Below, piece after piece: positions 36,007-45,108 of a DNA stretch of 64,000 nt (the stretch's first letter is position 1; each line of letters begins with the position of its first letter). The notes under the pieces are model-generated. The model worked only from the letters and a program-made list of their open reading frames with translations. It did not search any database and was not told where the DNA came from. The DNA is from Labilithrix luteola (GTDB taxonomy: Bacteria > Myxococcota_A > Polyangia > Polyangiales > Polyangiaceae), in NCBI RefSeq assembly GCF_001263205.1, contig NZ_CP012333.1, positions 372,001 through 436,000 of the forward strand, written 5' to 3'. The position numbers were made by a program, and so were the translations under genes.

Positions 36007-38138
36007 TTACTGAATGGTCCCGGAGAGCGTCATCGTGTTCTGGATGCGGAACGTTCCGCTACTCGCGCTCGCGCCGTAGCCGTAGATGCGGACCTCGATG
36101 GCGCCGGCCTTGGTCGCCGACAGCGACACGGTGGGCTTGCTCGTCCCCGAAAAGGACGGGCTGCTGTGCGCCCCAAAGTTGTCGACGCTGGTGGCGACGT
36201 CGCCCTTCGTGGGACCGGTACCGGACGCTTTTACGTCCAGCGCGAGCGAGGAGAGCTGCAGTGAGCAGCCGGTAGCGGGTGTCACGGTGAAGGTGTAATA
36301 GCGCGACGCGTCCACCGTGTTGGTGGTGCCCCAGTTGGTACTGCTGATCGAATCCGCCGCCTGGGTCGCCTTGACGGCGGACGAGCGCGTCAGCACCGAG
36401 CTAGTCACGCCGGCGGCGGTCGTCTTCGCGCTAGAGCTCGCCTGGTCGCCCGCCGCCCCCGTCAGGTCGAAGGTGACGAGGGCCCCGTTGAAGCCGTGCG
36501 CGGCGCAGGTCACCCCGGTCGCCGTCGTGAAGCCCGTCGTCATCGTGTAGGGCGCGGCGGCTACGCCGCCCGACGTCTTGGCCGCGTTGGTGACGCGAAC
36601 CTTGTACGTCGTGTTGTTGGCGAAGTTCGCGGTCGGCGTGAGCGTCACGACCTTGTTCGTCCCGTTGATGCCGGGGGCGTTGAACGCGAGGCAGGTCGCG
36701 AAGTCGTCGGCCGAGACCTGCACGCTGCCGGCACACGCGCCCGCCGCGGACTGCGCGGTGATCGTCGTGCTGTCCATCGCCGAGGTGAAGGTCAGTGTGA
36801 TGGTGGCGTTGACGGCCACGTTGGTCGCGGCGTCCGCCGGGGTGACGGTCACCTGACCGCAAGCCGGGCAGGTGGTGCCGCCGCAGTCCACGTCGGTCTC
36901 GTCACCGTTCCGGATGCCATCCGTGCAGGACGGGCTCACGCACGCGCCATTGCCGTTGCAGAACGAGCCGCCGTTGTCCGTGCAGGTCGTTCCGACGGGG
37001 ACGGGCGGGTGGCTGGGGACGCCGTTCGTGCAGACGTCGTTCGTGCATTGCAGGCCGTCGACGGGAAGATCGGTGTCGTCGTTTCGCGAGACGATTCTGC
37101 CGTTGCCGTCGCAGATCGCCGTCTTGCAGTCGCCGTCGGTCTGGGCGGTCAAGACCTTGTCCTGCGCGCCGTTGACGGCTCCGCAAACGCCGTCCGTGCA
37201 CGTCCGCGTCCGGCACTCGGTATCGGTGCCGGGACAGTCGTTGGCGGTGGTGCAGCCGGTACACACGCCGGCCTTGCAGAGCTTGCCGTTCTCGCAGGAC
37301 GTGCCGTCGGCGACGGTCGGGTGGCTGAGCACGCCGTTCGTACAGACGTCGTTCGTGCAGCTGTTGCCGTCGCTCGCGATGTCGGAGTCGTCGTTGACGC
37401 TCGTGACGTTGCCGGCGCCGTCGCAAACCGCCTTCTTGCAGTCGCCCGCGGTCTGAGCGGTGACGGCAGTTCCGTTCTTCGTGAACGCGCGACCGCAAAC
37501 GCCGGCCTTACACGTGCGCGACGAGCAGTCGTCGTCGGTGCCGCTGCAGTCGGAGGGCTGGTTGCAGCCCTGGCAGTTACCCGCACCGTCGCAGACGAGG
37601 CTGGTACCGCACGTCGTGCCCACGGTCTTGAACGGGTGGGAGGGCACACCGTTCGTGCAGACGTCGTCGGTGCAGGGATTCTTGTCGTCCGGCAGATCGG
37701 TGTCGTCGTTGACGCTCACGACCTTGCCGGCGCCGTCGCACTGGCTCTTCTTGCAGTCGCCGAGCGTATCGCCATCGACGGCGCTGCCGGCGCTCAACGG
37801 ATTTTCTCCGCAGACGCCGCTCTTGCAGGTGCGCTCGACGCACTTGCTGCTCGGCGCCGGGCAGTCGTCGGGCGCGCTGCACTCGGGCCCCGGATCGGTG
37901 CCGCTGTCCTTTCCGCTGTCCGTGCCGCTGTCCTTTCCGCTGTCCGTGCCGCTGTCGCGACCAGGTTTGGTGCCGGAATCTACCTCGTTCTCGTTCCCCC
38001 TGCGTCGGCGCCGGTGGGGTCGGAGGAAGTCGTCTCCGGGTCGGACGAACAGCCGGCGCTCGTCGCGACGAGAGCCGCGAGAAACGCACTGCTGAAGATA
38101 TTGTTGAAGACACTGCTCGTGAGGCGGGCTTTGAACAT
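36007..38138 (-). CDS. Large modular Cys-rich surface lipoprotein, interrupted by a frameshift
   Basis: The ATG at 38138 opens a lipoprotein signal (FLAALVATSAGC) and linker that runs into a stop after the five-base C tract at 37996-38000. The next frame continues without interruption to 36007. One extra base at the tract would give a single 710-aa protein. It has a linker of Asp-Ser-Gly repeats and several Cys-rich modules (DCKKAVCDGAGN, NSCTNDVCTNGV, CRTRTCTDGVCG). TDVDCGGTTCPACG and an Ig-like/Big5 domain (VTVTPADAATNVAVNATITL) follow, and a C-terminal beta domain resembles those of other myxobacterial surface proteins. It is probably an outer-membrane adhesin. A good terminator follows. 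Confidence 0.78.
36930..37890 (-). repeat. Repeated Cys-rich coding modules and DSG linker repeats
   Basis: Modules of roughly 75-80 codons recur about three to four times, with invariant blocks GDCK...CDG.G...S.NDD.D and C.NDVCTNGV.SHP and R.TC..GVCG. Just upstream, at 37907-37966, a 12-24-bp unit encoding DSGTDSGK repeats in tandem. Both are prone to expansion and contraction. Confidence 0.75.
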
Positions 38139-38432
38139 TGGAAGACTGCTTCGTAGCGCGGTTGAACGACGGCTAGAGTGCCGTGCACAGTCCTCGATCG
38201 GGCGTCGTCCGTCCAATCCTTCGTGCACGCGGACACCCCCCGATCGCGGGCATGCGCAGCCACCGTGCTTCGAATTCACTCCGCCGTCACGCTCGATTCA
38301 TGTCTCCTTCACGCATCGTTGCGGCCGCGCTTGCGCGGCGCGTCGAGAGACCGAGAGACCAGGTGTAGCCCGTGGTGGGTTCTCCGACCCGCCCGACCAC
38401 GCGTACGTGCGTGCCCCTGCTATACGAGGTGC

Positions 38433-39116
38433 ATGCGTTGGTGGTGTTCAGTGCTGCTCGCGGGGGTTGGAGCGTGCAGTAGCGAGCCCACGCGTGTCCT
38501 CGATCATCGATCGGGCACGACCAACGAACCCGACGCAGGGCCTCCCGCAGCGGCCGACGCGAGCGCTCCGGCGGATGCGTCGTCCTCCGGCGATGCTTCC
38601 GCCGACGACGCAGGTCCGGCAGGCCCTGTGCGCCCCTGCCCTGCTCCGCCGGCGACTGGAGCCGAGAAGGAGATCTTCGGCGACGCCGCGACGACCGGCT
38701 GGTCGGTGAACGGATTCCATCGCGAGGTCACCATGGGATCGCCCGCTTGCTCGGGCGCGGTCTCCGTCGGCTACAGCTCGCATCAGTACGACGGCCTCGG
38801 GTTCTACGCGAACGACGGCGCCAACGAGATCGACGCGCAGGCCTTGGAGTTCCGCATCTGGATCGATCGTGATGCCGTCGTGAGCGCCGCTGCCGCGCCT
38901 GGGAATCCGCCGAACGACATCCACCAGTACTTCCTCGCGACGCAAAGCGAGTGGTCGTGGAAGAAGGGCTGGAACGAGGCTCGGTTCACCATCCCCGCGT
39001 CGTACGGCAAGACGGGTCAGGTTCTCTTCGAAGTGCAGAGCTGCTCGGCCCCTGCGTGCGACGCCAACGTGAGCATCGACCTCCGAATCGACGACCTCCG
39101 TCTCGTCACACGTTGA
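38433..39116 (+). CDS. Lipoprotein with jelly-roll-like domain
   Basis: Starting at the ATG at 38433 (GAGGTG upstream), the 227-aa protein has a short lipoprotein signal (WCSVLLAGVGAC). A 50-residue Ala/Asp/Ser linker and a domain of about 150 residues follow, with alternating strands (VSVGYSSHQYDGLGFYAND, ALEFRIWIDRD, GQVLFEVQSC, VSIDLRIDDLRLVTR). The last line fits carbohydrate-binding or discoidin-type jelly rolls, suggesting surface binding. No family can be named firmly. It diverges from the Cys-rich lipoprotein across 294 bp. Confidence 0.7.
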   Translation: MRWWCSVLLAGVGACSSEPTRVLDHRSGTTNEPDAGPPAAADASAPADASSSGDASADDAGPAGPVRPCPAPPATGAEKEIFGDAATTGWSVNGFHREVTMGSPACSGAVSVGYSSHQYDGLGFYANDGANEIDAQALEFRIWIDRDAVVSAAAAPGNPPNDIHQYFLATQSEWSWKKGWNEARFTIPASYGKTGQVLFEVQSCSAPACDANVSIDLRIDDLRLVTR

Positions 39117-39145
39117 TCGTCAGCACCTGCACCTGACGCTTCGAG

Positions 39146-40486
39146 TCAGGGCACACGCTGGAACGCGCCGTCGAGACAGGCGCAATCGATCTCCGCGCTC
39201 GACGTGGCGCCCACTGTGCGACCAATGGCCGTGCACACGACGCCATGCCCTGCTGCAAGCGCAGACCAACCGACGAAGGTACCGGCATCCGGCGCGTCTG
39301 GGATCCACTCCTCGATCGCCCCCGTGCCCAACCGAACGCGGAGGATCCGAGGTGCGCCGTCCTTGAAAGCGGGGAACGCCACCGACCCGTTCGTGTAGAC
39401 CATGCGCGCGTTGGACCCCGGTGCCGGCGCATAGCCTTGCGGAAGGCTGGTCACGAGGCGCCCGACGGGGCTCATGGTTTCACCGAGGTCGACCTCGAAG
39501 AGCTCTCCAGCCGAGGTGAGCACGTACGCCATCGGCGCCGTGTCCCGAACCGTCGCCGTCGCATAGCCACCGGGCAGATCGATCGGCGCACCAGCCCCCG
39601 CGTCGGAGATCGGCCAACCACTGAAGACGACCGCGCTCGGGTTCGCGAGATTGGTCGCGCGAAGAACTCCGACGATTCGGTCCTGCTCGTGGAGAACTTC
39701 GGAGCGCTCGAACTCGCTCGGCTTCCCGGGGAACGACAACGGCGACGCCAGGGTCTCCGAGCCCGCCGCGCCGGTCAGTGTCGAGACCGTGCCCGCATCC
39801 CCCTCGAGCGACGACCACGAGAGCACCCTCGGGCCCGCCGTGTCGTCGAACACGCCATCCACGGATCCCTGGGTGCTCGGAAGAATCGCCGCCGTCGCCG
39901 GGAGCGGGGCGTCGATGGGGCCCACCCGCACGAGGCCGCCCTTGTTCTCGAACACGCCTCCGTCGGACGCGCCGTAATACCGGTTCAGGAGGCTCACGAA
40001 GAGCTGCTCGTGGTTGTCGAACTTCGCCGTCTGCAGACGAGGCAAGAACGTGGGGTTCGCGTCGGTCACCGCCGGAAGCGCGATCTGCGTGGGCACGCCC
40101 TTCCCGTCACCCGTCGCGAGCGCGAACGAGTAGAGCGGACTGGTCGTCCCGTTGCGATCCGCGACGGCATAGACCGTATCCCGGATCAGAATGCTGCGAA
40201 CGGTGGTGGCGATTCCCTTCTTCGACCAGGCCTTGCTCGTGACATCCGTGATCGGGCAAGCCTCGTCGGGCACGTCGAAGACGGCACCGTCACCGCCATC
40301 CGCGGCGTCGGTCGCGGCGTCCCCGGGATGGTTCGGTGCCGCGCTGTCGAACGGTGCGGTGGCATCGAACGACGTGACGGGTGCCCCGCCGGACGAATCG
40401 TCTTCACATCCGACACCAAACGAGACGGCAAGGAAGGCCGCCGCGGACGAGACGAACATCGAAGCAAGCAAACGTGCACGAAACAT
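39146..40486 (-). CDS. Putative lipoprotein, beta-propeller-like
   Basis: The 446-aa protein from the ATG at 40486 has a signal peptide ending AVSFGVGCEDDSSGG (lipobox VGC) and an Asp/Ala-rich linker. About 370 residues of repeated beta segments follow, each with an Asp/Gly turn and aromatic strand (TVYAVADRNGTTSPLYSFAL, MAYVLTSAGELFEVDLGETM, GAIEEWIPDAPDAGTFVGWS). This suggests a propeller lipoprotein of the cell surface. The function is unknown. It lies between the convergent lipoprotein at 38433 and the RelA/SpoT-domain gene upstream on the same strand. Confidence 0.72.
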   Translation of the reverse strand: MFRARLLASMFVSSAAAFLAVSFGVGCEDDSSGGAPVTSFDATAPFDSAAPNHPGDAATDAADGGDGAVFDVPDEACPITDVTSKAWSKKGIATTVRSILIRDTVYAVADRNGTTSPLYSFALATGDGKGVPTQIALPAVTDANPTFLPRLQTAKFDNHEQLFVSLLNRYYGASDGGVFENKGGLVRVGPIDAPLPATAAILPSTQGSVDGVFDDTAGPRVLSWSSLEGDAGTVSTLTGAAGSETLASPLSFPGKPSEFERSEVLHEQDRIVGVLRATNLANPSAVVFSGWPISDAGAGAPIDLPGGYATATVRDTAPMAYVLTSAGELFEVDLGETMSPVGRLVTSLPQGYAPAPGSNARMVYTNGSVAFPAFKDGAPRILRVRLGTGAIEEWIPDAPDAGTFVGWSALAAGHGVVCTAIGRTVGATSSAEIDCACLDGAFQRVP

Positions 40487-40623
40487 CGAAGGGAACCTCG
40501 AGCAAGACTTCGAGCGCGAGACGGGGCCCGCAAACGACGCGGATACTCCTCCGCCGTGGCCGCGATGGCCAGCCGAAGCGCGCGTGATACGCGTCTCAAT
40601 CACCTAACCCGATCGTCCGACGC

Positions 40624-41742
40624 TCAGCGAACGTCCGTGCCCGTCGGGCCGAGGGTGCCGAAGGCATCGACCAGCATGCTGGCCACGCGGTGGGCCGTAC
40701 GGGCGTCGTCGGGATAGTCGAGCTCGCGATACAGACGCGCGAGGCGCTCGATCTTCTCGAGACGGAGCGACGACGTCCGAAGCACTTCCACGTGGGCCAG
40801 GAAGAACAGCGAGTAGCCACGGAAGATGCGCGCCATCTGCTCGGGCGAGAGCTGCCACGTCTCCCAGGCGAACGCGAAGTACGGCTTCACCATGGCGACG
40901 ATGACGTCGTGATGCTCGCGAATGCCCGCTCGGGCGTCGGCCACGGTGCGAATTCCACTCGAGGCCAGCATCTTGAGCAGATAACCGGGAAAGAACGGCT
41001 CCTCGCCGAGTGGCTTGTCGAGCACGAGGGCGATGTCGCGATCGATGGCCCTCACCTCGTCGCAATCGAGCAACGCCGCGAGCGAGAAGCGATCGAGCTG
41101 CACCGAGTCTCCACCAGCCTCGATTTGGGCCGGAAGCGCCCTCGCGTAGCTGTCGAGCTCTCGTCGAATCGCCACGAACTCCTGGTCCGCAAGCTCGAGC
41201 AAGCCCGCCAGGCGGTTCAATCGCCGTCGCGTGGGCGCAGGGACTTCCTCGGTCGCCTTGTATCCGAGGTCGTGCTCGATCTCGGCCCAGGCGTGCTCGA
41301 GCACCGTGCGCACCTGGATCTCGAAGCGCGCGCGCTCGGGTAGCTCGGTTGGCGTCGCCGCGCCCATGCTGCACACGTAATGGAGCGAGCGGTAGCCGAA
41401 CTCGGTGGGCTCGCGACGGCGCTTGTCCGTCGAGTGCCCGAAGTCGACGGGCATGCGCGCTTCGAGCAAATTGCCCACGCGATCGACGGCGTCTTCGAAG
41501 TACGTGATGACGCGCAAGCCGAGGAGATCGGTGATGGCCCAGAGGTCGGAGTACGACTTGTCGGGCCGCGCGAGCTTGCGCGCCAGGCTCTCGCGCGACT
41601 TGAGCCGCACCGTCACCGAGTGAACCTTGAGGGTAGGATCGGCCGCGAGCAGCACGCGAAGCTCGTCCACGAGGCGATCACCGTGACGACGCAGCGAAGG
41701 GAGCAACGCGTCGTACTCCTCGAGCAGCGCCTCGTACGGCAT
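40624..41742 (-). CDS. RelA/SpoT-domain protein, single-domain (p)ppGpp synthetase-like
   Basis: The 372-aa protein has a RelA/SpoT synthetase fold in residues 25-165: VRLKSRESLARKL (nucleotide-binding basic stretch), AITDLLGLRVITYF (Asp72), FGYRSLHYV and EIQVRTVLEHAWAEIEHDLG (Glu141, the ExQVRT loop). There is no HD hydrolase, TGS or ACT domain. The C-terminal 200 residues are helical and of unknown role. Small alarmone synthetases make (p)ppGpp or pppApp-type nucleotides, and some relatives act as tRNA-modifying toxins. No antitoxin gene is visible next to it. The start is the ATG at 41742. It diverges from the SDR gene. Confidence 0.85.
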   Translation of the reverse strand: MPYEALLEEYDALLPSLRRHGDRLVDELRVLLAADPTLKVHSVTVRLKSRESLARKLARPDKSYSDLWAITDLLGLRVITYFEDAVDRVGNLLEARMPVDFGHSTDKRRREPTEFGYRSLHYVCSMGAATPTELPERARFEIQVRTVLEHAWAEIEHDLGYKATEEVPAPTRRRLNRLAGLLELADQEFVAIRRELDSYARALPAQIEAGGDSVQLDRFSLAALLDCDEVRAIDRDIALVLDKPLGEEPFFPGYLLKMLASSGIRTVADARAGIREHHDVIVAMVKPYFAFAWETWQLSPEQMARIFRGYSLFFLAHVEVLRTSSLRLEKIERLARLYRELDYPDDARTAHRVASMLVDAFGTLGPTGTDVR

Positions 41743-41861
41743 GGGCGCGCAATCTTGGCCGAAACTCGGCGGCACGTCGAGCAGGTCGCCTCGCCCGCTC
41801 GTGCGCCCCCGCCTGGACGAGGTGCATGACGCCGCGATCCGTTTCGCGCTATTCGGAGGCC

Positions 41862-42632
41862 ATGAGTGCACACAAGCTCGAAGGCCGCCGCGTTCTCGTC
41901 ACGGGTGCCACGTCCGGAATCGGTCGCGCTTGCGCCGCACGTTTGTACGCCGAAGGCGCCGTGGTGCTCGCCGCCGGCCGCCGTCGAGAGCGTCTCGACG
42001 ACCTGGCCTCCGAGCTCGGAGAACGTTGCCTGACCGTCGAGCTCGACGTGCGTGATCGCGACGCCGTCGAATCGCTCGCCAAGAGCGAGCTCGGACGACA
42101 CATCGACATTCTCGTCAACTCGGCCGGGCTCGCGCTCGGGCTCGATCCCGTCCAGCGCGCGTCGGTCGAGGACTGGGAGCGGATGATCGACACGAATTGC
42201 AAAGGGCTCGTCTACGCCACGCGCGCCTTCGTACCCGCGATGGTGGAACGCGGCCGAGGCCACGTGGTGCACATCGGCTCGGTGGCCGGAACGTATCCTT
42301 ATCCTGCGGGGCACGTGTACGGCGGGACGAAAGCGTTCGTGCATCAGTTCTCGCAGGCGATGAAGAGCGACTTCGCGGGAACGGGTGTGCGCGTGACGTG
42401 CGTGGAGCCCGGCATGGTGGAGACCGAGTTCTCCGTCGTCCGCTTCGAGGGCAACGAAGACCGCGCCAAGAAGGTCTACGAAGGAATGACGCCGCTCTCG
42501 GGCGATGACATCGCCGACATCGTCGCCTTTGCCGTCACGCGGCCGGCACATGTGAACCTCAATGTCGTCGAAGTCATGCCGACGGCGCAGGGGTTCGGTC
42601 CGTTCCTCGTCCAGCGCACCCCCGCGAAGTGA
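41862..42632 (+). CDS. Short-chain dehydrogenase/reductase (YdfG-like)
   Basis: The 256-aa protein has the classical SDR signature: VLVTGATSGIGRACAARL (cofactor loop), NSAGLALG, the catalytic Ser in IGSVAGTYPYP, and Tyr/Lys in YGGTKAFVHQ. VEPGMVETEFSVVRFEGNE resembles the YdfG/serine 3-dehydrogenase group, which oxidises 3-hydroxy acids with NADP. The ATG at 41862 follows GGAGG. It is cytosolic and followed after 48 bp by the glycosyltransferase gene on the same strand. Confidence 0.92.
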   Translation: MSAHKLEGRRVLVTGATSGIGRACAARLYAEGAVVLAAGRRRERLDDLASELGERCLTVELDVRDRDAVESLAKSELGRHIDILVNSAGLALGLDPVQRASVEDWERMIDTNCKGLVYATRAFVPAMVERGRGHVVHIGSVAGTYPYPAGHVYGGTKAFVHQFSQAMKSDFAGTGVRVTCVEPGMVETEFSVVRFEGNEDRAKKVYEGMTPLSGDDIADIVAFAVTRPAHVNLNVVEVMPTAQGFGPFLVQRTPAK

Positions 42633-42680
42633 GCCCCTCGGCTTAAGCCTCACACACGGCGGTCGTTCTCTTCTCGGAGG

Positions 42681-43706
42681 ATGGCCGCCGAATCGTTTCG
42701 CACGCTCTCGCTCTGCATGATCGTGCGAGACGAGGAGAGCAATATCGAAGGATGCCTACGGAGCGTCCAGGGCGTCGTCGACGAGATCGTCGTCGTCGAC
42801 ACCGGCTCGAAAGACCGCACGATCACCATCGCGCGCGACTTCGGCGCCCTCGTGGTCGAAGAAGCCTGGACGAACGACTTCTCCGCGCCGCGCAATCGAT
42901 CCATCGAGCTCGCGACCAAAGATTGGATTCTGGTCCTCGCAGCCGACGAGCGCATCGCCCCCGCCTCGGGCCGGCGGATGCGCGAGGTCGTCGGTCGCAC
43001 GCGCGCTCGCGGCCTGCAGGTGCGGGTGCGCAATCTCATGCCTGCAGGAGAGACGGCCCTCTTCGACGAAGTGCCTCAAACACGGCTGTTCGAGCGCAGG
43101 ACCGAGCATCGCTACGAAGGGATCATCCACGAGCAGATCGCGCCATCGATCGTGCGAGGCGGCGGCACGATCGCGAAGGCCGATCTCCTCGTGGTTCATC
43201 ACGGCTACCAGCAAGACCTGGTCCAAGGCGATCGAAGCCGCGCGCGACGGAACCTCACCCTCCTCGAGAAGCAAGTCGAGCTCACGCCGCGCGATCCGTA
43301 CGTGCTCTACAACCTCGGGTGCACCTACAAGGCCGTGGGCAATCTCGCGGCCGCTCGAGGGGCACTCGAAGCGGCGGAGGCGAACGACCATGGCGCCCTC
43401 GATGCGAGCTCGAGGCTCGGGCTCCAAACACGCCTCGCGCAGCTCGCTCTGGCCTCGCGACAGGATGCGATTGCGGTCGCCCGCGCGCGAAAGGCTCTCG
43501 CCATCTCGCCATCGAATCCCGTTGCTCTGCAGGTCGTTGCGCTCGGCCTCGTGGCCCTGGGCGATCGCGCGGGGGCGCTCGCCGCGTTCGCCAAGCTGAG
43601 GCGCTCACCGGTCGTGAATCCCTCGCTTGCGACAGACATCGATCGACTCCTCGCGCGACTCGCACCGGCGGGACCGACCGCACGCGCGGCCCCCCTCGAG
43701 CGATGA
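42681..43706 (+). CDS. Family 2 glycosyltransferase with TPR tail
   Basis: The 341-aa protein starts with the GT2 head LSLCMIVRDEESNIEGCL and VDEIVVVDTGSKDRTITIA. The DxD-like position is WILVLAADERIA, and RLFERRTEHRYEGIIHEQI is typical of the SunS/WcaA-like GT-A group that acts on peptides or glycans. Residues 190-330 form TPRs (LYNLGCTYKAVGNLAAARGA). GT2-TPR proteins of this type are common in spore-formers and myxobacteria and are thought to glycosylate protein or surface polymers. There is no signal peptide. Convergent with the VOC gene with no gap. Confidence 0.88.
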   Translation: MAAESFRTLSLCMIVRDEESNIEGCLRSVQGVVDEIVVVDTGSKDRTITIARDFGALVVEEAWTNDFSAPRNRSIELATKDWILVLAADERIAPASGRRMREVVGRTRARGLQVRVRNLMPAGETALFDEVPQTRLFERRTEHRYEGIIHEQIAPSIVRGGGTIAKADLLVVHHGYQQDLVQGDRSRARRNLTLLEKQVELTPRDPYVLYNLGCTYKAVGNLAAARGALEAAEANDHGALDASSRLGLQTRLAQLALASRQDAIAVARARKALAISPSNPVALQVVALGLVALGDRAGALAAFAKLRRSPVVNPSLATDIDRLLARLAPAGPTARAAPLER

Positions 43707-44093
43707 CTACTTCAGCGGCGCGAACAGGCTGACGTGCGCGCCGTCGGGGTCGGCGACGAGCGCATAGCGCTGTCCCCAGAACGCATCCCACGGCTCTTTC
43801 ACGCCCTCGAACCCGGCGGCCACGATCGCGGCGTACGTCTTGTCGACGTGCTTCGGCGAGTCGCACAGGAACGCGAGCGAGAGGCGCTGCCCGCGCGGGG
43901 CAACCCATCCCGGGGTGAGCTTCTTGTCGAGCTCGACCGCATTGAGGGAAATGCGATAGCCGTTCGGCGTCTTCACTTCGACGTAGTCTTCGCCCTCGGG
44001 ATCGGGAAAATCGAGGCCTACGAGGCGATAGAAGCGAACCGAGCGAGGCAAGTCCGCGGAGACGATTCCAACCATGTCGGGGACGATCGGCAT
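43707..44093 (-). CDS. VOC-family (glyoxalase/dioxygenase-fold) protein
   Basis: The 128-aa protein shows two beta-alpha-beta-beta-beta units: VGIVSADLPRSVRFYRLVGL and the closing RYALVADPDGAHVSLFAPL. The metal-ligand pattern is incomplete, so it may be a binding or resistance protein rather than glyoxalase I. It follows the AraC-type gene by 73 bp on the same strand and may be under its control. Confidence 0.87.
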   Translation of the reverse strand: MPIVPDMVGIVSADLPRSVRFYRLVGLDFPDPEGEDYVEVKTPNGYRISLNAVELDKKLTPGWVAPRGQRLSLAFLCDSPKHVDKTYAAIVAAGFEGVKEPWDAFWGQRYALVADPDGAHVSLFAPLK

Positions 44094-44166
44094 GCGACAT
44101 CGTTAGCCGCGAATGCGATGGGGGTCTTGTACGAATCGGACGTCGCCGTGCGGTCAGGCGCGACGG

Positions 44167-44943
44167 TCACGTGTTCGAGCTGGATGTACCGGCCCCGCGG
44201 GCGGCGTACTCGCGCGCCAGTGCAGCGGGCGTGACGCGCGCCAGCTCGCGAAAGTCTCGATTCATATGAGCCTGATCGGTGTATTGCGCAATCGTCGCGA
44301 CATCGATCGGAGAGCCGCCGTCGGCCAGCGCATTCGCCGCGCGCTGCAAGCGCATCACGCGCCCGAAGAGCTTCGGCGCAACGCCCACGCGTTCCGTGAA
44401 TCGACGCGACAGCTGACGCTCCGACAGATTCACCCGAGCCGCCGTCGCCCGCACCGAGTGCCCTTCCCCGAGCAGCCGGACCGCCTCCCGCATGCGAAGG
44501 TCCGTGGCATCGGCGTGAGAAGCGAGTCGGCTGCGAAGAATCGAGGAGAATGCGGGCGACAACGTGGCGAGGAGCTCGGGCGCCTCGCGCTTCGCCGATC
44601 GCCGCATTCGCTCCAACAGATCGTGTTCGATGACCGAACCGCGGTCGCGCCATAGCTCGCGAAGCGGCGCATCGCGATCGGTCAGCTCGCGAGCAGCTTC
44701 CGGCACGAGACGGGCAGCCTCGCCCGGCAGGAAGCGAATAGCGGCCACGGGCGCCGAGAGCGCCGGCGAAAGGATGGCTTCGGTCATCGTGCCGACGACT
44801 TCGACCTGACCGTCGCCGAAGACAATGAGATCGATACATCCGTCGGGCAGCACGCGGTGTTCGCCCGACGGCCCCGTGATCGCCCAGAAGCAGGCGACGA
44901 GAGACGAGAGCGACGGCGGCGGCGGCAGCTCGACGTACGACAT
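44167..44943 (-). CDS. AraC-family transcriptional regulator
   Basis: The 258-aa protein carries an N-terminal sensor of the DUF6597 type (LVACFWAITGPSGEHRVLPD, GCIDLIVF) and a C-terminal double HTH. The HTH includes LLGEGHSVRATAARVNLSER, the recognition helix QLSRRFTERVGVAPKLFGRV, and DVATIAQYTDQAHMNRDFRE. The ATG at 44943 follows GAGGCAAG. It is likely an activator of the adjacent VOC gene. Confidence 0.9.
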   Translation of the reverse strand: MSYVELPPPPSLSSLVACFWAITGPSGEHRVLPDGCIDLIVFGDGQVEVVGTMTEAILSPALSAPVAAIRFLPGEAARLVPEAARELTDRDAPLRELWRDRGSVIEHDLLERMRRSAKREAPELLATLSPAFSSILRSRLASHADATDLRMREAVRLLGEGHSVRATAARVNLSERQLSRRFTERVGVAPKLFGRVMRLQRAANALADGGSPIDVATIAQYTDQAHMNRDFRELARVTPAALAREYAARGAGTSSSNT

Positions 44944-45108
44944 GGCTTGCCTCGGTGCGTCGAGCCTAGCAGGCCTGCGTCACGAGCGCGGACGAGTCAC
45001 ACTCCGCGTCGGCACAAGGAAGCTCGAGCGGAAAATCCTCGGCGTCGTCCAGCCGAGGTCCCACGGAGGCTCCACGAACGAGTACGATGCGCCTCTCGGC
45101 GAATCTTC

